A stretch of 32,058 nucleotides of DNA from an uncultured Clostridia bacterium (GTDB lineage Bacteria > Bacillota > Clostridia > UBA1381): positions 1 through 32,058 of the forward strand of contig CALXRY010000050.1 of NCBI GenBank assembly GCA_944390955.1, in the 5' to 3' direction. Shown in pieces: positions 22,962 to 30,112 of this stretch. Both the position numbers and the translations under genes were made by a program. Below the pieces are notes generated by a model, which saw only the letters and a list, made by a program, of their open reading frames with translations, was not told the origin of the DNA and did no database searches. Position 1 is the stretch's first letter, and the number at the start of each line of letters is the position of its first letter.

Positions 22962-23554
22962 AATGATTTTTCCGAACCCGCGTGTCATCGGGGGAGCTCG
23001 AGGGTACTCCCTCGAATAAAATCACTTGCTTGCAAGCGGGTTTCGCGGAGCGAAACATACCTATAGCGGGTCGTAACGCGTGCGGAGCACCGTCAGGCCG
23101 CCCGTCCGCGCCGGTTTGAGATGACTTTGGATTACGAAGAACGCGGGCGGTAGGGCGGGTGTTTGAGCTGTAGTTTGCCAAGCTTTTAAAAGCTTGCGCC
23201 CGGGATTCCAAAGGGTATCGGCGAGGATGCCCTTTGGCGGGGTACCGAGCATATGGACATGAGATAAATCATATGGGGCAGAGCCCCGAGCGACATTATC
23301 GGTTATAGTTCCATAGACTATAAACAGCCGATACTTTTTATCAGCATCGGGGCGCTCCGCCCCCTGAGCCCCAGGCAAGAGGGTATTAATGCGAATACCC
23401 TCTTGACACCCACGCATAAACTTTTTCAAAAAAGTTTAATCAAAAACTTACAGCTCAGACACTTGCGCACGGGGCCACTTACGCCCCACGCGCAAAACTC
23501 GCTCAATGTATGTTTTGCTCCGCAAAACAAATTGAATTTCGCTCCGCGAAAGTA
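22962..23554 (+). repeat. Long palindrome-rich intergenic repeat, copy A
   Basis: This ~590-bp noncoding stretch matches the reverse complement of 29287-29954 over its two outer parts. It is a chain of small palindromes: TTTCGCGGAGCGAAA (23041), AAGCTTTTAAAAGCTT (23181), CAAAGGGTATC...GATGCCCTTTG (23209-23236), GGGGCAGAGCCCC (23276), GAGGGTATT...AATACCCTC (23380-23403), AAACTTTTTCAAAAAAGTTT (23419). No transposase or other gene is inside. The middle (about 23240-23375) differs from the other copy. The end reaches to within 25 bp of the galactanase start codon, so it covers that gene's upstream region. Confidence 0.8.
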
Positions 23555-23579
23555 TTATATAATGAAAGGAATGGTAGAA

Positions 23580-25742
23580 ATGAAAATAAAAGCACTTTTT
23601 GCGGCGGCCATTGCGGCGGCGGCATTCTCAACTGCCGCATACGCCGAGGGCTTCCTCTACGGAGGCGATATAACACAGCTCAATTACGTTGAGGACAACG
23701 GCGGGAAATATTATGATCTTAACGGCGCCGAAAAGGACGCGATGGACATCCTTGATGAAAACGGCGTGAACGCGGTCAGGATAAGGCTGTCGAACACGAC
23801 AGGCAAGGGCACCGGCGCCGAGGGCTATTACCTTCCCGAGGGGTATCAGGACCTTGAGGACTGCATAGACCTTGCAAAGCGCGCGTCGGAACGGGACATG
23901 GCGATACAGTGGACGTTCAACCTGTCCGACTACTGGCCCAACGGCCTAAGGCAGATGATACCCTCGGAATGGGTAAGCGAGATAGAAGCGGAGCTCGGCT
24001 ATGACGTGAACGATGCGGAGTTCCTTGCCGCAATGACGGACGAGCAGCGCACTGAGATACAGGATATGCTCGGCGAGCTCGTTTACGGCTATGTGAAGGA
24101 CGTGCTTGAGCGGCTCAAGGACGAGGGCATAACGCCGGAGTACGTTTCTCTCGGCAATGAGATGCAGGCGGGGATACTTTATCCGTTCGCAAACATAAAC
24201 GGCGCAAACTACAATGTCGAAAAGAAGTCTCTCGTATACGGCGACGACAAGAGCGATACCGATGTTATCTGCCCGTCGAACGCCGGAGCGTTTGCAAATA
24301 TCCTTAACAGGGGCTATGACGCGGTAAAGGAGGTCGACGAAAATATACAGGTAGTGCTCCACTGCGACGACGGCGGGCATATGGATACGTATGACCGATT
24401 TATCGGTACGCTTAACGAAAACGGTGTGAATTTTGATGTTATAGGCGCGTCGTATTATCCGGCATGGAGCCAGCTCGAGGTCGGGGCCGTCGTTGACTTT
24501 ATAAACGAGGTCAGCAAAAAATACGGCAAGGACGTCCTTATAATGGAGACGGGCTATAACTGGAACGAAACGCGCAAGGACGGCTATCCGGGACAGCTCG
24601 CCGAGTTTGAGGGATATATGGAGAAATTCCCGTTCACCGAGGAAGGTCAGGCGGGATATATGAATGAGCTTATAACGGGGCTCAAATCAACAGAGCACTG
24701 CATAGGCTTCCTTTATTGGGACCCGATGCTTATTCACGTCGAGGACGAGGACGGTAATAACCTGGTCGGCTGGGCAGTAAAGGAGGAGGACGATAAGTCC
24801 GACGTGAACGTCGTTGAGAACAGCACGCTGTTCGATTTTGATGGGCACGCCCTTGAGGCGCTTGAGGTGATAAGGGATCACGCCGAAAACGGACGCTACA
24901 TAAATCCCGTATACACTGACGGCGTCCTGACCTCGGTCAGCATAAGCGATACGATAAACGATGATTCAAGAGCGTATTGCTGCGGCGGTGAGATCACGCT
25001 GATAGACAGAGCTGCCGAAACCGGCACAGAGCCGGAGGCGGAACGGCAGGAAGCGACTGACGACAATGAGCCTGAGGTCGAAGTGGCTTTGTACCCGGCG
25101 GAAAAGGACGGCCTGTACGGCTATGTTGACGGTGACGGCAACATTGTGATAGATTATAAATATGTAGGAGCTGAAGAATTTTCTGAAGGATTGGCTTTAG
25201 TACATAAATCCGGTGCAATGGATGGAGAATATGGATTTATTAACGCTGACGGCGAAGAAGTAATACCGTGTATTTATAGTGATGCATGTAGTTTCAGTGA
25301 TGGAGCAGCGCTTGTAACTGAGGCTAATCATACAGAGAATGAAGACTGGTATTATATAGATAAAAACTGTAACCGCCTGTTTGATACACAGTATCCGATA
25401 ATGCGAAGCTTTCATGATGGCTATGCTTTGGTGTTGAAAGAGGGATATGGGTTCCCTGTACCTCCTTCTGTTGGTATCCCAAAGAAATGGGCATATATGA
25501 CCAAAAGCGGAGAGTTTGCGAACGATATGGAATTTGATGACGCATACAGTTTCAGCGAGGGATATGCAATAGTGAAAAATAACGGAAAATGGGGTGTAAT
25601 AGATACAGATTTTAATCTTGTTGTAGACTATAAGTATGACAATATAGGAAGCGGTTTTAAAAATGGAATTGTACCTGTTTATGATGAAAACTATGAAGTG
25701 CTATACTATATAACATATGATGGGACGATAGTGGAACAGTAA
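23580..25742 (+). CDS. Secreted endo-beta-1,4-galactanase (GH53) fused to WG repeats
   Basis: The 720-residue protein starts with a signal peptide (MKIKALFAAAIAAAAFSTAAYA). Residues 23-440 form a glycoside hydrolase family 53 domain: FLYGGDITQLNYVEDNGGKYY, VRIRL, acid/base Glu194 in SLGNEMQ, nucleophile Glu323 in METGYNWNE, and YWDP near 380. It would cut beta-1,4-galactan side chains of pectin. After an acidic linker (480-505), WG-type repeats fill 505-720 (GLYGYVDGDGNIVIDYKY, GEYGFINADGEEVIPCIY, KWAYMTKSGEF, KWGVIDTDFNLVVDYKY, each with a [FS]SEGLALV-type strand). The start at 23580 fits the signal peptide, with AAAGGA 9 nt before it; the open frame upstream is repeat sequence. From about 25150 the DNA becomes visibly richer in A and T, so the repeat part may be a recent addition. 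Whether the WG part binds sugar or wall is unknown. Confidence 0.88.
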   Translation: MKIKALFAAAIAAAAFSTAAYAEGFLYGGDITQLNYVEDNGGKYYDLNGAEKDAMDILDENGVNAVRIRLSNTTGKGTGAEGYYLPEGYQDLEDCIDLAKRASERDMAIQWTFNLSDYWPNGLRQMIPSEWVSEIEAELGYDVNDAEFLAAMTDEQRTEIQDMLGELVYGYVKDVLERLKDEGITPEYVSLGNEMQAGILYPFANINGANYNVEKKSLVYGDDKSDTDVICPSNAGAFANILNRGYDAVKEVDENIQVVLHCDDGGHMDTYDRFIGTLNENGVNFDVIGASYYPAWSQLEVGAVVDFINEVSKKYGKDVLIMETGYNWNETRKDGYPGQLAEFEGYMEKFPFTEEGQAGYMNELITGLKSTEHCIGFLYWDPMLIHVEDEDGNNLVGWAVKEEDDKSDVNVVENSTLFDFDGHALEALEVIRDHAENGRYINPVYTDGVLTSVSISDTINDDSRAYCCGGEITLIDRAAETGTEPEAERQEATDDNEPEVEVALYPAEKDGLYGYVDGDGNIVIDYKYVGAEEFSEGLALVHKSGAMDGEYGFINADGEEVIPCIYSDACSFSDGAALVTEANHTENEDWYYIDKNCNRLFDTQYPIMRSFHDGYALVLKEGYGFPVPPSVGIPKKWAYMTKSGEFANDMEFDDAYSFSEGYAIVKNNGKWGVIDTDFNLVVDYKYDNIGSGFKNGIVPVYDENYEVLYYITYDGTIVEQ

Positions 25743-25750
25743 AATTTTTA

Positions 25751-25779
25751 TTGACAGCAGAGCATTTACAGTGTATAAT
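25751..25779 (+). promoter_or_regulatory. Consensus promoter of the his-ttcA operon
   Basis: TTGACA (25751-25756), 17-bp spacer, TATAAT (25774-25779), with GTG before the -10 box. It starts 9 bp after the galactanase stop. No galactanase terminator is seen in the gap. Confidence 0.88.
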
Positions 25780-25781
25780 AT

Positions 25782-25807
25782 ACTTTAGCGCTTTAATGCG
25801 TTAAAGT
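25782..25807 (+). promoter_or_regulatory. Inverted repeat at the transcription start, candidate operator
   Basis: CTTTAA-TGCG-TTAAAG (25791-25806) is a perfect 6-bp inverted repeat, and a further half-site ACTTTAG lies at 25782-25788. The whole 25782-25807 can also fold as a 10-bp stem with one G-T pair. It sits at the expected transcription start of hisZ, where a repressor would block RNA polymerase. A TrpR-family regulator (HisR/YerC) of his genes is known in Gram-positives; I cannot confirm its motif from memory. Confidence 0.5.
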
Positions 25808-25834
25808 GATAAGTAGGAAAGGATGATCAAAAAC

Positions 25835-27166
25835 ATGTCTGACTGGAAAATCCATACGCCCGCCGGTGTATCCGATATACTTCCGGATGAATGTGAAAAA
25901 AAGAAAGAGACGGAGTCTGTGCTGTGGTCGGTATTTTCGGCCGCGGGATATAGGGAAGTTGAAACTCCGTCGTTTGAATATTACGACTGCTACGCGGGCG
26001 AGGGCGGAGAGCTTTCGCAGGAGACCTTGTATAAATTCTTCGACGAGCAGGGCAGGATACTCGCATTAAGACCGGATTTTACGACCTCGATAGCGCGCAT
26101 GGCGGCAACGAAGCTTGCCGATGCGCCGATGCCGCAGCGCTATCTCTATTCGGGCAACGTGTTCAGGATAGAGCAGTGCGAGGGCGCACGGAGAAGAGAG
26201 TTCACGCAGTGCGGCATAGAGCTGATAGGCTCGTACGCGCCTGCCGCAGATGCGGAGGTGATAGCCGCCGCGATGGAAGCGGTGCTTGCCGCCGGTATAG
26301 AGGATTTTACGATGGAGATAGGTCAGGTGGCGTTCTTCAACGGACTCGTTGAGCAGGCGGGGCTTGACCAGGCGACGACGGAAAAACTGAGGGAGCGCAT
26401 CGACTCAAAGGACGGCGTCGGCATAAAGGCGATAGCCGATAAGCTCGGGATAGACGAGGACATAAAAAGGCTGCTTGTGGAGCTGCCGTATATGTTCGGC
26501 GATATGAGCGTGCTCGAAAAGGCGTATGTCCCGGGGCTGAACGAAACGTCAAGGGCGGCGCTCGATAATCTTAAGCGCATTTATGAGCTGCTTTGCCTTT
26601 ACGGCTTTGAGGAATATATATCTATAGACCTCGGGATGCTCCAGAGCATCGATTATTATACAGGCTCGATATTCAAGGGCTATGCAAGAGGTCTCGGCTT
26701 TCCGATATGCGGCGGCGGACGGTACGATAACCTGATGGGACGCTTCGGGCGCCCTGCGGGAGCGGTAGGAGTCGCTCTGGGCGTGAACAGGATACTTGCC
26801 GCGCTTCCTGAGGGCGCGTCTGCTCCGGCAAAAATAAGCCGATCGCTGATATTTGCCGAAAAGAACGCAGAGGGTATCGGCTATGACCTTGCGTACAATC
26901 TGCGTGTAAACGGCTGCCTTGTCGAATATTATATAGGCGAGGGCGATTTTTCCGAGGCGGAGGAATATGCTGTCGATACAGGCTGCGGAAGCATGCTGAG
27001 GATATTTGCCGACGGACGGCTTTTGATAAAGGATCTTGCAAGGAACGAGGTCACAGAGACGACGGCGAATGAATTCCTCGGCTATTATGAAGAAGCGGAC
27101 GGGCACGATCACGACTGTGACTGCGGATGCCATGACCATCATCATGACCACGGCTGCGGATGCTGA
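25835..27166 (+). CDS. hisZ: ATP phosphoribosyltransferase regulatory subunit HisZ with metal-binding-like tail
   Basis: HisZ is a histidyl-tRNA synthetase paralogue that cannot charge tRNA; it joins short HisG to form the active, histidine-controlled first enzyme of histidine synthesis. The 443-residue protein shows HTPAGVSDILP at the start, class II motif 2 region (RYLYSGNVFRIEQ...RREFTQCGIELIG), YYTGSIFKGYARGLGFPICGGGRYDNL and ALGVNRIL. It has no anticodon-binding domain of HisRS type. The last 22 residues (422-443) hold 7 His, 5 Cys and 6 Asp, an extreme metal-ligand cluster absent from HisZ as I know it. Start 25835 is preferred: AAAGGA lies 11 nt before it, whereas the ATG at 25823 overlaps that site. 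The promoter and operator-like repeat are just upstream; hisG follows after 59 bp. Confidence 0.9.
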   Translation: MSDWKIHTPAGVSDILPDECEKKKETESVLWSVFSAAGYREVETPSFEYYDCYAGEGGELSQETLYKFFDEQGRILALRPDFTTSIARMAATKLADAPMPQRYLYSGNVFRIEQCEGARRREFTQCGIELIGSYAPAADAEVIAAAMEAVLAAGIEDFTMEIGQVAFFNGLVEQAGLDQATTEKLRERIDSKDGVGIKAIADKLGIDEDIKRLLVELPYMFGDMSVLEKAYVPGLNETSRAALDNLKRIYELLCLYGFEEYISIDLGMLQSIDYYTGSIFKGYARGLGFPICGGGRYDNLMGRFGRPAGAVGVALGVNRILAALPEGASAPAKISRSLIFAEKNAEGIGYDLAYNLRVNGCLVEYYIGEGDFSEAEEYAVDTGCGSMLRIFADGRLLIKDLARNEVTETTANEFLGYYEEADGHDHDCDCGCHDHHHDHGCGC

Positions 27167-27225
27167 GTAAAACACGGTTTATAGGTTTGCCGAAAACCTA
27201 AATACATTATAATAAGGGAAAGCAA

Positions 27226-27864
27226 ATGGATTATTTAACGGTGGCGCTTGCCAAGGGAAGGCTTGCGGAGCTTGCGATGGACATATTCTCGGATATAGGC
27301 ATGGACTGTTCGGAGATGAAGGAGAAGACGCGCAAGCTGATATTTACGAACGAAGAGAAGAAGATGAAATTTATCCTTGTAAAGGCGTCGGACGTGCCGA
27401 CGTATGTTGAGCACGGCGCGGCGGACATCGGCATCGTCGGCAAGGATACGCTGCTTGAGGAAAGCAGGAATATTTACGAGATGGTGGACATGGGTTTCGG
27501 GAAATGCATGATGGCCGTATGCGGACCGAAGGAGCTAAAGGGAAAGTACGACAAGATAACGAACCTGCGCGTTGCGTCAAAATACACGCACATCGCCGAG
27601 AAGTTCTTTAATGAGGAAAAGGGCATGACTGTCGAGCTTATAAAGCTAAACGGCTCGGTAGAGCTTGCGCCGCTCGTGGGACTTTCCGACGTTATAGTCG
27701 ATATTGTGGAGACAGGCAAGACGCTCAGAGAAAACGGGCTTGACGTGCTCGAGGAGGTATACCCTCTGAGTGCGCGGTTTGTCGTAAACAAGGTCAGCAT
27801 GAAGATGGAAAAAGAGCGCATAATGGACATCGTAGAAAAATTTAAGGAAAGAGTTGAGGGCTGA
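27226..27864 (+). CDS. hisG: ATP phosphoribosyltransferase, short form
   Basis: HisG joins ATP and PRPP to form phosphoribosyl-ATP, the committed step of histidine synthesis. At 212 residues it is the short form without the C-terminal regulatory domain, which needs HisZ, encoded just upstream. Family features are VALAKGRLAE (N-terminus), ASDVPTYVEHGAADIGIVGKD (about 46-66) and LNGSVELAPLVGLSDVIVDIVETGKTLRENGL (phosphate loop). AAGGGAAAG lies before the ATG. The stop TGA shares one base with the hisA start. Confidence 0.95.
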   Translation: MDYLTVALAKGRLAELAMDIFSDIGMDCSEMKEKTRKLIFTNEEKKMKFILVKASDVPTYVEHGAADIGIVGKDTLLEESRNIYEMVDMGFGKCMMAVCGPKELKGKYDKITNLRVASKYTHIAEKFFNEEKGMTVELIKLNGSVELAPLVGLSDVIVDIVETGKTLRENGLDVLEEVYPLSARFVVNKVSMKMEKERIMDIVEKFKERVEG

Positions 27865-28577
27865 TGAGGATATATCCTGCTATCGATATAAAAGAGGGCA
27901 AATGCGTAAGGCTTTTGCAGGGACGATTTTCGGATATGACGGTATACGGCGACGACCCGGTTGAAACGGCAAAAAAGTGGGAGTCGCTCGGAGCGGAGTA
28001 TATACACGTCGTCGATCTTGACGGCGCGCTGAAGGGCCGCGGAGTGAACGAGGATATAATAAAGAGGATATGCGGGGCGGTCTCGGCGCCCGTTCAGACG
28101 GGCGGCGGCATACGCACGATGGAGGACATCGAGGCGAAGTTTGCCTGCGGTATAAGCCGCGTGATAATCGGCACAAAGGCCGTTTCGAGTCCTGAGTTTA
28201 TAAAAGAGGCCGTAGAAAAATACGGTGACAGGATCGCTATCGGCATAGACGCGAAGGACGGCTATGCTGCGGTCGAGGGCTGGGAAAGGAGCAGCGGGTT
28301 TGCGGCTGTTGATATGGCGAAAAGCATGGTATCGATGGGCGTGAGGACGATAATTTATACAGATATTTCGACAGACGGCACACTGAAGGGCCCGAACCTT
28401 GAGGCGATGCGCGAGATGGCGCAGAGCGTGGATGCAGACGTCATAGCCTCCGGAGGCGTGGGGTGCCTTGAGCATATAAAGTCGCTTGTGAGCGCCGGAG
28501 TTGAGGGCGTTATAGTCGGGCGCGCTTTGTATACAGGCGACGTGGATCTGAAAGAAGCCATTGAGGCTGTCAGATGA
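27864..28577 (+). CDS. hisA: ProFAR isomerase HisA
   Basis: HisA converts ProFAR to PRFAR, the fourth step of histidine synthesis. The 237-residue (beta-alpha)8 barrel has the catalytic Asp8 in PAIDIKEGKCVRL, the second Asp in IIYTDISTDGTLKG, the phosphate loops GGGIR and GGVG, and a short HVVDLDGA segment. The start overlaps the hisG stop by one base and the stop overlaps the next gene start (ATGA), so the operon is tightly coupled. Other his genes (hisD, hisC, hisB, hisH, hisF, hisI) are not in the window. Confidence 0.95.
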   Translation: MRIYPAIDIKEGKCVRLLQGRFSDMTVYGDDPVETAKKWESLGAEYIHVVDLDGALKGRGVNEDIIKRICGAVSAPVQTGGGIRTMEDIEAKFACGISRVIIGTKAVSSPEFIKEAVEKYGDRIAIGIDAKDGYAAVEGWERSSGFAAVDMAKSMVSMGVRTIIYTDISTDGTLKGPNLEAMREMAQSVDADVIASGGVGCLEHIKSLVSAGVEGVIVGRALYTGDVDLKEAIEAVR

Positions 28578-29284
28578 GGAAGGTAGTCAGCCTTACGCGC
28601 CGGGCGATAGAGGATTATAATATGATAGACGAGGGCGACAGGATAGCCGTCGGAGTTTCTGGCGGCAAAGACAGCCTTGTTTTGCTGTGCGCGCTTGCGG
28701 AGCTGTCGCGGTATTATCCCAAGAAATTTACCGTCGTTGCGCTCACGCTCGATATGGGCTATGACAGCGACCTTTCGGAGATAGAGAAGCTCTGCTCGGA
28801 ACTCGGCGTTGAGTATCATATAAAAAAGACGAATATCTGGAACGTCATATTCGATATACGCCATGAAAAGAACCCGTGTTCGCTCTGCGCCAAGATGCGC
28901 CGCGGCGCGCTGACTGATTTTGCGATAGAGCACGGCTGCCGTAAGATTGCCCTAGGGCATCACAATGACGACGCACTTGAAACGTTCTTCCTGAGCCTGA
29001 TGTACGAGGGCAGGATACATTGCTTTTCGCCTGTTACTCATCTTGACAGGCGCGGGGTCTATCAGATACGCCCGATGATATACGTGCGCGAGCGCGATAT
29101 ACGCGGCGCGGTAAGAAACTGCGGCATTGTCACGGTAAAGAGCAAATGCCCCGCCGACGGCGTGACGAAGCGTCAGGAAATGAAGGAGCTTATAAAACGC
29201 CTCGAAAAGGAGCAGCCGCCCGGGCTGAGGAAGAGGCTGTTCAGAGCGATACAGGGGAGCGCGATAGATGGCTGGCGCATTTAA
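28574..29284 (+). CDS. TtcA-type tRNA thiolation enzyme (PP-loop, Fe-S)
   Basis: The 236-residue protein has the ATP PP-loop SGGKDS (29-34), CxxC in PCSLCAKMRRG (Cys102, Cys105), GHHNDDALETFF and a late Cys192 in KSKCPADG. This matches the TtcA/TtuA family, in which these three Cys hold a [4Fe-4S] cluster and the enzyme puts sulfur into a tRNA base (2-thiocytidine 32 for TtcA). The substrate of this member is not certain. The start overlaps the hisA stop (ATGA), a coupling not expected from function. It ends 3 bp before the second long repeat. Confidence 0.85.
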   Translation: MRKVVSLTRRAIEDYNMIDEGDRIAVGVSGGKDSLVLLCALAELSRYYPKKFTVVALTLDMGYDSDLSEIEKLCSELGVEYHIKKTNIWNVIFDIRHEKNPCSLCAKMRRGALTDFAIEHGCRKIALGHHNDDALETFFLSLMYEGRIHCFSPVTHLDRRGVYQIRPMIYVRERDIRGAVRNCGIVTVKSKCPADGVTKRQEMKELIKRLEKEQPPGLRKRLFRAIQGSAIDGWRI

Positions 29285-29286
29285 AT

Positions 29287-29954
29287 TACTTTCGCGGAGC
29301 AAAATTCAATTTGTTTCACGGAGTGAAACTTACCTATAGCGAGTTTTGCGCGTGGGGCGTAAGGTGCCCCGGGCGCAAGTGTTTGAGCTGTAAGTTTTTG
29401 ATTAAACTTTTTTGAAAAAGTTTATGCGCGGGTGTCAAGAGGGTATTCGCATTAAACCCCTTTGGCGGGGATTCGGCAAAATAAAAAGTTTGCAAGCTGC
29501 TTGACGGGGCAGAGCCCGAACGGCATTTTGGTCGCGGGGTTCGGGGCTGCGTAAGTCCCGATGCCGTTATGAAAAAAGCAGCGGTAAATTGCTGTCTATG
29601 GGATTTTGAAGCACATATAAATCATTATCCATAGCCGCCGTGTGGGGTTCTGCCCCATTTTAGTTTCAGCGTATACCCGTATGCACGGTACCCCGCCAAA
29701 GGGTATCCTCGCCGATACCCTTTGGAATCCCGGGCGCAAGCTTTCAAAAGCTTGGCAAACTACAGCTCATACACCCGCCATACCGTCCGCGTCCTTCGCA
29801 TGTTTAAGGTTATCTCAAACCGGCGCGGGCGGGCGGCCTGACGGTGCTCCGCACACGTTACGACTCACTATATGTATGTTTCGCTCCGCGAAACCCGCTT
29901 GCAAGCAAGCGATTTCAATTCGATGGGGCTCCCTCGAGCTCCCCGAGAAAAATG
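29287..29954 (-). repeat. Long palindrome-rich intergenic repeat, copy B (inverted relative to copy A)
   Basis: This ~670-bp noncoding stretch is the reverse complement of the first long repeat over its outer parts: 29287-29455 matches 23554 back to about 23387, and 29685-29954 matches about 23237 back to 22962. The middle (about 29460-29680) differs and has its own palindromes (for example GGGGCAGAGCCC at 29506 and CCCCATA...-type pairs). It begins 3 bp after the ttcA-like gene stop and ends about 100 bp before the argD promoter. No gene is visible inside. Confidence 0.8.
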
Positions 29955-30050
29955 AATATTATACTGTATAAATGATAAAATATACATAACAATCATACAA
30001 AGATAAGCCGCCAAAACCGGCCTATTTGTTTATTTTTTCGAAAAAAAGGT

Positions 30051-30068
30051 ATTGCATTTTTATTCAGG
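30051..30068 (-). promoter_or_regulatory. ARG box (ArgR/AhrC operator) overlapping the argD promoter
   Basis: Read on the minus strand, CCTGAATAAAAATGCAAT agrees with the Bacillus ARG box CATGAATAAAAATKCAAK at 17 of 18 positions. It covers the -35 box and half the spacer of the argD promoter, so arginine-loaded ArgR would block transcription. Confidence 0.75.
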
Positions 30069-30080
30069 ATATAGTATAAT
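30052..30080 (+). promoter_or_regulatory. Promoter of argD-argF
   Basis: TTGCAT (30052-30057), 17-bp spacer, TATAAT (30075-30080). Transcription would start near 30087, 26 bp before the argD ATG. Confidence 0.8.
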
Positions 30081-30112
30081 TGTTACCATAATCGAAAAAG
30101 GGGAAGATAACA

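Noticed and set aside
22308..22988. 226-codon open frame antisense to the Nudix gene
   Set aside because: The plus strand carries a full Nudix box and a good ribosome binding site; the antisense frame has neither motif nor binding site.
23403..23579. N-terminal extension of the galactanase through the long repeat
   Set aside because: A signal peptide starts at 23580 with a binding site before it, and the upstream codons are the same DNA as the noncoding repeat copy B.
25780..25834. T-box leader for the his operon
   Set aside because: The leader is only ~50 nt and has neither the specifier stem nor the TGGNACCGCG-type antiterminator sequence.
27474..28475. 333-codon open frame on the minus strand across hisG and hisA
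   Set aside because: Both plus-strand genes are certain by motif; the antisense product is His/Arg/Tyr rich and unlike any family.
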